Source: Clostridiales bacterium
GTDB lineage: Bacteria > Bacillota > Clostridia > Lachnospirales > Lachnospiraceae
NCBI GenBank assembly: GCA_021203115.1
Contig: JAJQBV010000013.1
Span: 1 to 7,305, forward strand
Direction: 5' to 3'
Length of the DNA stretch: 7,305 nt
Position 1 is the stretch's first letter. Each line of letters opens with the position of its first letter. The position numbers were made by a program, and so were the translations under genes. Shown here in pieces: positions 1-5,634 of the stretch. Under the pieces are notes generated by a model. The model was not told where the DNA came from. It was given only the letters and a program-made list of their open reading frames with translations, and made no database searches.

Positions 1-876
1 GTAGATATGGCGTATCAGGAAAGCATCTCAAAAGCGGCCGAGAAAAATCACATTGCCCAGCCTGCCATGAGCCGTACCCTTGCTGTTCTGGAAAAGGAAC
101 TGGGCGTGCAGCTTTTTGACCGGGTGGGACGAAATATCCGGCTGAATAAATGCGGGAAGATTTTACTGGAGGCTGCAGAGCAGAGCCTGTCTGTTCTGGA
201 TGGAGTGCCGGAAAAGCTGGATTATTATAATAATAAGCTTTCCGGGAGCATAAAAATCTGTGTCAGCGCATTTTTAAAGGATTTTGACAAGCTATGTGAA
301 CAGTTTGCACAGGAGCATCCGCTGGTGGATCTGGATGTTCAGAACCGGATGCCGGAGAATGAGCTTCGTCTGAATTCACAGTATGATCTGTTTATTTATA
401 TGGGGCCGGTGCGATACGAGGGAAATTATGACACGGAGGTTCTGGATTCCCATAATGTGGTTGCAAAGGTCCGTTTGGAACATGCTCTGTCCGGGCAACC
501 GGCCTTGGCGGCGTCCCAATTAAAGTTTCAGGAGCTGGTTATCCCAAGACATATCGCTCTGCGGGATATTATCTTTTCGTACTGTTACCGCGCGGGGTTT
601 GTTCCGCATATAGCCGGAGAGGTCAGCCTGCCCGCCGGTCAGGATCTCCTTCTGGACACATCGCCGAAAAAACGTGTTGTTCTTCTTTTGAGAGAAGTCG
701 ACGGAGGTGATCAGGATGGCTGCCGGATCCTTCCGTTGACGGACCCGCCGTGCGTGGTAAATATCAGCATGGCTTGGAGCAACAGTGTGCCGCTGCGCCC
801 ATCTGTGGCCGCTTTTCGAGATTATATTCTGGACTTTTACCTGAACTCGGAATCACCGGAAACAGAGGAAGCGTAA
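1..876 (+). CDS. LysR-family transcriptional regulator, 5' end cut off by the window edge
   Basis: DNA-binding transcription regulator of the LysR type, cytoplasmic, normally a tetramer that senses a small molecule. The reading frame is open from base 1, and the N-terminal winged helix-turn-helix is recognisable at once: ISKAAEKNHIAQPAMSR, then LEKELGVQLFDR and a wing, about residues 9-50 of the visible part. A linker helix (about 52-75) follows, then an effector-binding domain from about residue 82. Family members usually have roughly ten more residues before this point, so the ATG at base 7 is very probably internal and the true start lies left of the window. The effector domain is divergent, with no motif that names a ligand. 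The acidic tail (ESPETEEA) is ordinary. The regulated gene is often divergent from such a regulator and would be outside the window; control of the downstream Nudix gene is possible but unsupported. Confidence 0.93.
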   Translation, partial: VDMAYQESISKAAEKNHIAQPAMSRTLAVLEKELGVQLFDRVGRNIRLNKCGKILLEAAEQSLSVLDGVPEKLDYYNNKLSGSIKICVSAFLKDFDKLCEQFAQEHPLVDLDVQNRMPENELRLNSQYDLFIYMGPVRYEGNYDTEVLDSHNVVAKVRLEHALSGQPALAASQLKFQELVIPRHIALRDIIFSYCYRAGFVPHIAGEVSLPAGQDLLLDTSPKKRVVLLLREVDGGDQDGCRILPLTDPPCVVNISMAWSNSVPLRPSVAAFRDYILDFYLNSESPETEEA

Positions 877-885
877 AATTCAGGG

Positions 886-914
886 ATGACATTTTCCGTA
901 CATAGAGATATAAT
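886..914 (+). promoter_or_regulatory. Sigma-A type promoter ahead of the Nudix gene
   Basis: ATGACA (886-891) and a consensus TATAAT (909-914) are separated by exactly 17 bases, in the gap just after the LysR stop codon. This matches the -35 box at five of six positions and the -10 box at all six. The predicted transcript start is near 921, so the RNA would begin a few bases before the hairpin at 926-966. The call is by eye. Confidence 0.72.
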
Positions 915-925
915 GTAAGGCAACA

Positions 926-966
926 AAAGGACATGATACTACGGATTGCTCCGTGTCGTGTCCTTT
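926..966 (+). terminator. Long hairpin between the LysR and Nudix genes (weak terminator or leader attenuator)
   Basis: AAAGGACATGA (926-936) pairs with TCGTGTCCTTT (956-966) over 11 bp with one G-U pair. Inside it ACGGA (941-945) pairs with TCCGT (950-954) around a TTGC loop. After the stem the sequence is GTATCATAATT, a poor U-tract, so it is not a textbook intrinsic terminator. It lies downstream of the LysR gene but also within the first bases of the RNA predicted from the promoter at 886-914. It could therefore end LysR transcription, act as an attenuator for the Nudix gene, or protect the 5' end of the message. Confidence 0.55.
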
Positions 967-1016
967 GTATCATAATTATATATTAGGAAGAAATGCTTAC
1001 CGGCAGGAGACAGGCA

Positions 1017-1520
1017 ATGGAATACTGGGATATTTACGATAAAAATAAAAATAAGACAGGGCGAACTATGAAACGCAATGACTGGCGCCTTGCGGATGAC
1101 GAATATCATCTGACCGTGCTCGGCGTGGTGGTCCGGCCGGACGGAAAGTTTCTGATTACGAAGCGCGTGATGACCAAATCGTGGGCAGCCGGCTGGTGGG
1201 AGGTGCCCGGCGGCGGAGTCAAGGCAGGGGAGGAGTCCCGCGCGGCAGTCAACCGGGAAGTGCTGGAGGAAACCGGACTGGATGTCTCCGGCTGTGATGA
1301 CGGATACCTCTTCACTTATCACAGGGAGAATCCCGGCGAGGGAGACAATTATTTTGTGGATATCTATCGCTTTGTCCTGGATTTTGAAGAGTCAGATGTG
1401 CATTGTCAGGAGTCAGAGACGGATGGCTTTATGCTGGCTGATATCAAGCAGATCCGGGAATTTGCCGCGCAGGGTATTTTCCTGCATTATGACAGCATCC
1501 ACAGGGCATTTGAGCTGTAG
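1017..1520 (+). CDS. Nudix hydrolase (167 residues)
   Basis: Hydrolase of nucleoside-diphosphate-linked substrates, soluble and Mg2+ or Mn2+ dependent. The full Nudix signature Gx5Ex7REUxEExGU is present at residues 66-88, with GVKAG before E72, then R80-E81, E84-E85 and G87-L88, so the metal-binding glutamates are all intact. The N-terminal stretch MEYWDIYDKN followed by TGR resembles the Nudix subgroup that also contains IPP isomerase-like and YfcD-like proteins, but this does not fix the substrate. I chose the ATG at 1017 because AGGAGA (1005-1010) sits six bases before it and family members start at this MEYWD-like segment. The in-frame ATG at 993 has its purine run (985-990) only two bases away. 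The gene stands alone, with a promoter in front and no terminator visible before the ABC operon, so some read-through into that operon is possible. Its exact substrate cannot be told from sequence. Confidence 0.92.
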   Translation: MEYWDIYDKNKNKTGRTMKRNDWRLADDEYHLTVLGVVVRPDGKFLITKRVMTKSWAAGWWEVPGGGVKAGEESRAAVNREVLEETGLDVSGCDDGYLFTYHRENPGEGDNYFVDIYRFVLDFEESDVHCQESETDGFMLADIKQIREFAAQGIFLHYDSIHRAFEL

Positions 1521-1534
1521 CCGGTATTTTGTCC

Positions 1535-1563
1535 TTGACTTTACTCTGGTAAATTGCTAATAT
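1535..1563 (+). promoter_or_regulatory. Strong extended -10 promoter of the amino acid ABC operon
   Basis: TTGACT (1535-1540), a 17-base spacer and TAATAT (1558-1563). The spacer ends in TGC, which gives a TGn extended -10 element. Transcription should begin near 1568-1571, leaving a leader of roughly 75 bases before the binding protein start codon. The call is from motif match and spacing only. Confidence 0.75.
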
Positions 1564-1569
1564 GCTACT

Positions 1570-1617
1570 ATCGCAGTTGCGATTCGCGGTGAGCCCGCGT
1601 TAAAGAACTGTGAATCG
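1570..1617 (+). promoter_or_regulatory. Structured leader or operator of the ABC operon
   Basis: Several pairings overlap here. A DNA dyad ATCGCA-GT-TGCGAT (1570-1583) sits at the predicted transcript start. In RNA, TCGCAGTT (1571-1578) can pair with AACTGTGA (1606-1613), eight pairs with one G-U, around an inner hairpin CGCGG/CCGCG (1585-1589 with 1595-1599). Alternatively CGATTC (1580-1585) can pair with GAATCG (1612-1617). The alternatives exclude one another, or partly combine as a pseudoknot. I recognise no known riboswitch class, and there is no U-tract terminator after it. A plain repressor operator at the dyad is an equally good reading. Confidence 0.4.
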
Positions 1618-1646
1618 AAGAATAAAAAGGAAAAGAGGAAAGAAAC

Positions 1647-2528
1647 ATGAAAAAATTACTTGCACTTGCGCTTACCGCCGGTCTCGCATTCTCCATGACC
1701 GCGTGCGGCGGCAGCGACACCAAAACAGACACTACAGATACCACTGAGGTCACTTCCGCGGAGACCGAATCGGCAGAGGACACCTCCGCTGAGGCTGAGA
1801 CAGAGGAGACAGCCGATGCGGACAGCGATCTCGCCTACATACAGGAAAAGGGCACGTTGGTTGTCGGCATCACCGATTTTGAGCCCATGGATTATCTGGA
1901 CGCAGACGGCAACTGGATCGGCTTTGACGCGGATATGGCCACTGCTTTCGCAGAGAGTCTCGGCGTTGAGGTTGAGTTTGTGGAAATTGACTGGGACAAC
2001 AAGATTCTGGAGCTGGACGGCAAGACCATCGACTGTGTGTGGAACGGCATGACGCTGACCGATGAGGTTACCAGTGCGATGGATTGCAGCAATGCATACA
2101 GCAGCAACTCTCAGGTTGTCGTTCTCTCCGCGGATGTTGCGGATCAGTACGCGGATGTAGACAGTCTGGCTGATCTTACGTTCGCTGTGGAAGCCGGAAG
2201 CGCCGGCGAAGCGGCTGTGGAAGACAACGGACTGACCTATACCTCCGTCGGTTCTCAGGCTGATGCACTGATGGAAGTGGCTGCCGGAACTTCGGATGCC
2301 GCAATCATCGACCTTCTGATGGCAGAAGCCATGGTCGGCGAGGGCACCAGCTATGCGGATCTCACCACCGGCGTTGTTCTGGTCGATGAGGAGTACGGCG
2401 TTGGATTCCGTCAGGGTTCTGATCTGGTCGCTCTCTTAAACGACTTCTTTGCTGAGAGCTATGCGGACGGCACCATGACAGAGATTGCCACTACATACGG
2501 CATTGAAGACAGCATTATCGCACAATAA
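1647..2528 (+). CDS. Amino acid ABC transporter substrate-binding lipoprotein
   Basis: Extracellular solute-binding protein of family 3 (HisJ/GlnH type), tethered to the outer face of the membrane, which delivers a polar amino acid or related small molecule to the permease encoded next. A lipoprotein signal peptide is clear: MKKLL, a hydrophobic core, then the lipobox MTAC with the lipidated cysteine at residue 20. Residues 21-61 form an acidic, Thr/Ser/Glu-rich flexible linker. The family 3 fold follows: GTLVVGITDFEPMDY (69-83), GFDADMATAF (92-101), the hinge-side WNGMTLTDE (132-140), and DAAIIDLLMA (217-226), where D222 matches the aspartate that usually holds the ligand amino group. The arginine normally found in TxxR is V141 here, and two cysteines (130 and 147) flank that loop. 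Start codon support is GAGGAAAG at 1635-1642. It is the first gene of a three-gene importer operon. The specific substrate is not determinable. Confidence 0.94.
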   Translation: MKKLLALALTAGLAFSMTACGGSDTKTDTTDTTEVTSAETESAEDTSAEAETEETADADSDLAYIQEKGTLVVGITDFEPMDYLDADGNWIGFDADMATAFAESLGVEVEFVEIDWDNKILELDGKTIDCVWNGMTLTDEVTSAMDCSNAYSSNSQVVVLSADVADQYADVDSLADLTFAVEAGSAGEAAVEDNGLTYTSVGSQADALMEVAAGTSDAAIIDLLMAEAMVGEGTSYADLTTGVVLVDEEYGVGFRQGSDLVALLNDFFAESYADGTMTEIATTYGIEDSIIAQ

Positions 2529-2538
2529 GATACAGCGG

Positions 2539-2567
2539 AAAGGGAGTGAGTGTATCTCACTCCCTTT
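2539..2567 (+). terminator. Perfect 12-bp hairpin between binding protein and permease genes
   Basis: AAAGGGAGTGAG (2539-2550) pairs without mismatch with CTCACTCCCTTT (2556-2567) around a TGTAT loop, followed by a moderate T-rich tail (CTTTATT). It begins ten bases after the binding protein stop codon and ends fourteen bases before the permease ribosome binding site. The likely role is partial termination or protection of the upstream message from 3' decay, giving more binding protein than membrane subunits. There is no separate promoter visible for the permease gene. Confidence 0.78.
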
Positions 2568-2594
2568 CTTTATTCCTTGCAGGGAGAGATACAT

Positions 2595-3278
2595 ATGACC
2601 TTTTTCGAACAACTGCCGATTGTCATCCATTCACTGAACGTCGGTTTCCTACAGACCCTGAAATTATTTCTTGTGACGCTGGTGGGGGCAATCCCCCTCG
2701 GCCTCGTCATTGCCTTCGGATTCATGTCCCGCTTCAAACCGCTGAGCAGTTTTGCGAAGACCGTGGTTTGGATTGTCCGTGGAACGCCGCTGATGATCCA
2801 GCTACTGATCATCTATTATTTTCCGGGGCTTGTCCTGAACAACGCCATCTGGGGCGGTGGAGAAACCGGGCGTTTTCTTGCGGCATCGGTCGCTTTTATC
2901 ATCAATTACGCCTGCTATTTCTCCGAGATCTATCGCGGCGGCATTCAGGGCGTCCCTGTCGGACAGGAGGAGGCCGGACTCGTTCTCGGCATGACCCGGC
3001 GGCAGATTTTTTTCAAGGTTACCCTGCTGCAGATGATTAAACGGATTGTGCCGCCCATGTCCAACGAAATCCTGACTCTGGTAAAGGACACTTCCCTCGC
3101 GCGCATCATTGCGCTGCAGGAAATCATCTGGGCCGGTCAGTCATTTATGAAGGGCGCGCAGGGCATTTCCGGCGTTATCTGGCCGTTGTTCTTCACTGCC
3201 GTCTACTATCTGATCTTCAACGGCATCCTGACAGTGGCTCTGGGGCGTCTCGAAAAGAAACTGGAATTTTTCCAATAA
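2595..3278 (+). CDS. Amino acid ABC transporter permease (HisM/GlnP type, 227 residues)
   Basis: Integral membrane subunit of the polar amino acid importer; it forms the translocation path and would work as a homodimer, since only one permease gene is present. Hydrophobic segments lie near residues 20-43, 54-80, 94-112, 155-180 and 190-216. The family motif IVRGTPLMIQ is at 60-69, and the EAA loop that docks on the ATPase is at about 125-146 (EEAGLVLGMTRRQIFFKVTL). I chose the ATG at 2595 because AGGGAG (2581-2586) lies eight bases before it and MTFFEQL matches a usual N-terminus. A longer frame from an ATG at 2550 would start inside the intergenic hairpin and adds fifteen non-conserved residues. 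It is preceded by the binding protein gene and followed after 15 bases by the ATPase gene. Length is normal for the family. Confidence 0.95.
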   Translation: MTFFEQLPIVIHSLNVGFLQTLKLFLVTLVGAIPLGLVIAFGFMSRFKPLSSFAKTVVWIVRGTPLMIQLLIIYYFPGLVLNNAIWGGGETGRFLAASVAFIINYACYFSEIYRGGIQGVPVGQEEAGLVLGMTRRQIFFKVTLLQMIKRIVPPMSNEILTLVKDTSLARIIALQEIIWAGQSFMKGAQGISGVIWPLFFTAVYYLIFNGILTVALGRLEKKLEFFQ

Positions 3279-3293
3279 GGAGGGGAGGATATC

Positions 3294-4079
3294 ATGGCAA
3301 TCTTAGAAGTGGAACATCTGGTCAAATCATTCGGACAGACAGAGGTGCTGAAGGATATCAGCTTTTCCTTGGAGGAAAGTCAGGTTCTCTCCGTCATCGG
3401 CTCCTCCGGCAGCGGAAAAACGACACTTTTGCGCTGCCTCAATTTTCTGGAAAAACCGAACAAGGGTATTATCCGTGTCAAGGGACAGGTATTGTTTGAC
3501 GGCGACGACGCGGCCACAAAAAAGGACTCCGAAATTCGGAAGAACCGCCTGCACTTTGGGTTGGTCTTTCAGTCCTTCAACCTCTTTCCCCAATACACGG
3601 CGCTGGGGAACGTCATGCTGGCCAGAGAACTGCAGGCAAAGGAACAGCCGGATTACAAAGCAAGGAAAAAAGAAATTCACGACGAGATCGAAGCACAGGC
3701 TGAGGGACTGTTAAAACAGATGGGCTTGTCTGACCGGATGAACAACTATCCCCACCAGCTCTCCGGCGGACAGTGCCAGCGGGTAGCCATCGCAAGAGCG
3801 CTTGCGCTCCGGCCGGATATCCTCTGCTTCGATGAACCCACCTCGGCTCTGGACCCGGAGCTGACCGGAGAAGTTCTGAAGGTTATCCGCGAGCTGGCGG
3901 AAAAAAAGACGACCATGATCATTGTCACCCATGAGATGACCTTTGCAAGAGATGTCGCCAACCAGATCATTTTCATGGACAACGGCGTGATTCTGGAGCA
4001 GGGCGATCCGAGGCAGGTCTTCGACCATCCCTCACAGGAACGGACGCGGCAGTTTTTATCCAGCATTCTGTCACGCTGA
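3294..4079 (+). CDS. Amino acid ABC transporter ATP-binding protein (GlnQ/HisP type, 261 residues)
   Basis: Cytoplasmic ATPase that powers the importer. All catalytic elements are present: Walker A GSSGSGKTT (36-44), Q-loop glutamine 93 in VFQSFNLFPQ, ABC signature LSGGQ (156-160), Walker B ILCFDE with catalytic E181, the D-loop SALDP (184-188) and the H-loop H213. At about 261 residues it is slightly longer than typical GlnQ proteins of about 240. The extra length is a lysine/glutamate-rich helical stretch around residues 112-140, before the signature. The signature is followed by C161 where glutamine or lysine is more common; this position is not catalytic. Translation is likely coupled to the permease: an AAGGAGG overlaps the permease stop codon, and GGGGAGG (3282-3288) is five bases before the ATG. 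It is the last gene of the operon. Confidence 0.96.
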   Translation: MAILEVEHLVKSFGQTEVLKDISFSLEESQVLSVIGSSGSGKTTLLRCLNFLEKPNKGIIRVKGQVLFDGDDAATKKDSEIRKNRLHFGLVFQSFNLFPQYTALGNVMLARELQAKEQPDYKARKKEIHDEIEAQAEGLLKQMGLSDRMNNYPHQLSGGQCQRVAIARALALRPDILCFDEPTSALDPELTGEVLKVIRELAEKKTTMIIVTHEMTFARDVANQIIFMDNGVILEQGDPRQVFDHPSQERTRQFLSSILSR

Positions 4080-4095
4080 ATAAGGAGGAAATTGC

Positions 4096-4127
4096 GAAAA
4101 AAGAACGCCTGTCGGCGTTCTTTTTTC
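4096..4127. terminator. Bidirectional intrinsic terminator between the ABC operon and mgtE
   Basis: GAAAAAAGAACGCC (4096-4109) pairs perfectly with GGCGTTCTTTTTTC (4114-4127) around a TGTC loop. The seven-pair GC-containing core carries an A-run on the left and a T-run on the right, so RNA from either strand ends in a hairpin followed by U residues. It closes the plus-strand ABC operon. On the minus strand it begins inside the mgtE stop codon (4126-4128), so one element serves two converging genes. Confidence 0.92.
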
Positions 4128-5553
4128 ATCCGCCCAGATGCATCGTATTAATCAGCAGAATCCAGCTCAGTCCATAGAAGACCACCACGGCCACCAGATC
4201 ATTCACTGTCGTGATCAGCGGGCCGGACGCGGCAGCCGGATCCACATGGATCTGCTTGAAAAACAGAGGAATCACCGTGCCGACCGTGCTGGAGACCAGC
4301 ATAGCGATGACCAGTGAGATCCCGATACAGCCGGACACCGCAAGGGCAAATGCCGGTGTCTGGTGCTTAAAGAAGATAATAAAAAGTGTTACCACAACAG
4401 ATGACGCCCCGCCGAGAATCAACCCGTTGCATAATCCAACGCGGGACTCCTTGAACACCAGTCCCACCTTTTGCTTCGAACTCAAAGTCTCATCCATCAG
4501 AACACGAATCGTGACCGCCAGAGACTGCGTTCCCACATTTCCGGACATATCCAGAATCAGTGACTGAAACGCCATGATCAGGGTCAACTGGGCAACCACC
4601 TGCTCAAACGCGCTGACGACAGCAGAGACGATCAGGCCGAGAAAAAGCAGCGTCACCAGCCACGGAAGACGCTTTTTCATACTCTCCGGCAGCGTCTCGG
4701 TCAGATCCTCCTCCTCAGTCAGACAGGCGAAACGCGCATAGTCCTCACCCATCTCCTCATCGACAACCTCGATCAGGTTCTGGGAAGTGATGACCCCGAG
4801 AATCCGGTTATCATTGTCAAGAACAGGGATGGAATCCTCCGAGTAATCCTTCAGCTCTTCGATACAGTCGTCGATATTTTCATGTGCATAGACATAGGGG
4901 AATGATGTGGCAATCAAATCCTCCAGATCGGTGTCCTGGCGGGCTATAATCAGTTCGCGCAGATCAATCGTCCCGTAAAATGTATCCGTCTCATCTACAA
5001 CAAAAATCGTGGTGACATTCGTGTTATCCGCCGCCTGGCTGATCAGCTCGCGCATGGCCTTTTTGACCGTGAGGTTTCGCTGGATCAGAATATAATCCGT
5101 GGACATCCTGCTTCCGATCTCGTCCTCGTCAAAGGAAGCAACCAGCTCGACATCCCGCTTGGACTCCTCATCCATCAGGCTCATGACCAGGTCGCGCTTG
5201 CCCTCGGGAAGCTCATCTAGAAGTCCGGCGGCATCGTCCGACTCCATCTCAGAGATAACCGACGCAGCCTTGACGATATCCAGCTCATTCAGATAAACAA
5301 TGGCCTCTTCCTCGTCCATGTGCTCCAGAACATCCGAGAGGGTGTCCAAATGGAGGAGATTGAACAGCTTCTTTCGCTCCTGCGCAGTGAGCTGCGGGAT
5401 GGCGTCGGCAATATCGTTCTCATGGTAATCTGCAAGCTGATCCCGGAGGATCTTCGGTGATCGGTTGCTTCGGATGATGGCCACGATCTCCTGTTCATAA
5501 TCGGGCCGGTTCGTCATGTCTTTGTCCGGAAGAATTTCATATTCGTTCTTCAT
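4126..5553 (-). CDS. mgtE: MgtE-family magnesium channel/transporter (475 residues)
   Basis: Homodimeric Mg2+ channel of the inner membrane, gated by intracellular Mg2+. Domains run in the normal order: an acidic helical N domain (about 20-140, with the repeated LPEGKR/DEEEA-type helices), two CBS domains (about 147-208 and 212-270, with FYGTIDLRELI and ILGVITSQNLIEVV as their typical endings), a connecting plug helix (about 271-294), then five hydrophobic segments from RLPWLV at 295 to the end. The membrane domain carries GNVGTQSLA (338-346), DPAAASGP (438-445) and PLITTVND. D452 aligns with the selectivity-filter aspartate (D432) of the Thermus thermophilus protein. The start is set by a long Shine-Dalgarno sequence. 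The gene lies 81 bases downstream of the surface protein gene on the same strand and converges on the ABC operon. Length is normal for the family. Transport of other divalent ions such as cobalt cannot be excluded from sequence. Confidence 0.96.
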   Translation of the reverse strand: MKNEYEILPDKDMTNRPDYEQEIVAIIRSNRSPKILRDQLADYHENDIADAIPQLTAQERKKLFNLLHLDTLSDVLEHMDEEEAIVYLNELDIVKAASVISEMESDDAAGLLDELPEGKRDLVMSLMDEESKRDVELVASFDEDEIGSRMSTDYILIQRNLTVKKAMRELISQAADNTNVTTIFVVDETDTFYGTIDLRELIIARQDTDLEDLIATSFPYVYAHENIDDCIEELKDYSEDSIPVLDNDNRILGVITSQNLIEVVDEEMGEDYARFACLTEEEDLTETLPESMKKRLPWLVTLLFLGLIVSAVVSAFEQVVAQLTLIMAFQSLILDMSGNVGTQSLAVTIRVLMDETLSSKQKVGLVFKESRVGLCNGLILGGASSVVVTLFIIFFKHQTPAFALAVSGCIGISLVIAMLVSSTVGTVIPLFFKQIHVDPAAASGPLITTVNDLVAVVVFYGLSWILLINTMHLGG

Positions 5554-5557
5554 GATC

Positions 5558-5567
5558 GATCACCTCC
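5558..5567 (-). promoter_or_regulatory. Unusually complete ribosome binding site of mgtE
   Basis: On the minus strand this reads GGAGGTGATC, complementary over ten bases to the usual 3' end of bacterial 16S rRNA. The GGAGG core is nine bases from the ATG at 5551-5553. It fixes the start and suggests efficient initiation. Confidence 0.85.
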
Positions 5568-5598
5568 GTCATCTGGAATTGTATACGACTACATTTCC

Positions 5599-5627
5599 AG
5601 TATAGACTTTTTGGAGGATACTTTCAA
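5599..5627 (-). promoter_or_regulatory. Sigma-A type promoter of mgtE
   Basis: On the minus strand TTGAAA (5622-5627) and TATACT (5599-5604) are separated by exactly 17 bases; each matches consensus at five of six positions. The -35 box starts seven bases after the stop codon of the upstream surface protein gene. Predicted transcription start is near 5592, leaving a leader of only about 39 bases. An inverted repeat, CTGGAA (5573-5578) with TTCCAG (5595-5600), overlaps the edge of the -10 box and the start site and might be an operator. Confidence 0.75.
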
Positions 5628-5634
5628 GAAAATT

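Noticed and set aside
993..1016. ATG at 993 as start of the Nudix gene
   Set aside because: Its purine run is only two bases away, and the eight extra residues are not family-like; the ATG at 1017 has a well-spaced AGGAGA.
939..1322. Minus-strand open frames opposite the Nudix gene
   Set aside because: They overlap a gene with an intact Nudix motif, show no family features and have no ribosome binding site; they are shadows of the coding strand.
2546..3040. Alternative plus-strand frame over the permease gene
   Set aside because: It is rich in Arg, Pro and His with no membrane segments or motif, while the true frame encodes a complete permease.
3771..3779. Cysteine after the ABC signature LSGGQ as a defect
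   Set aside because: The position is not catalytic and varies in this ATPase family; all ATP-binding motifs are intact.
5099..5296. Plus-strand Ser-rich open frame within mgtE
   Set aside because: It is antisense to a well-conserved CBS-domain region and looks like a shadow frame.
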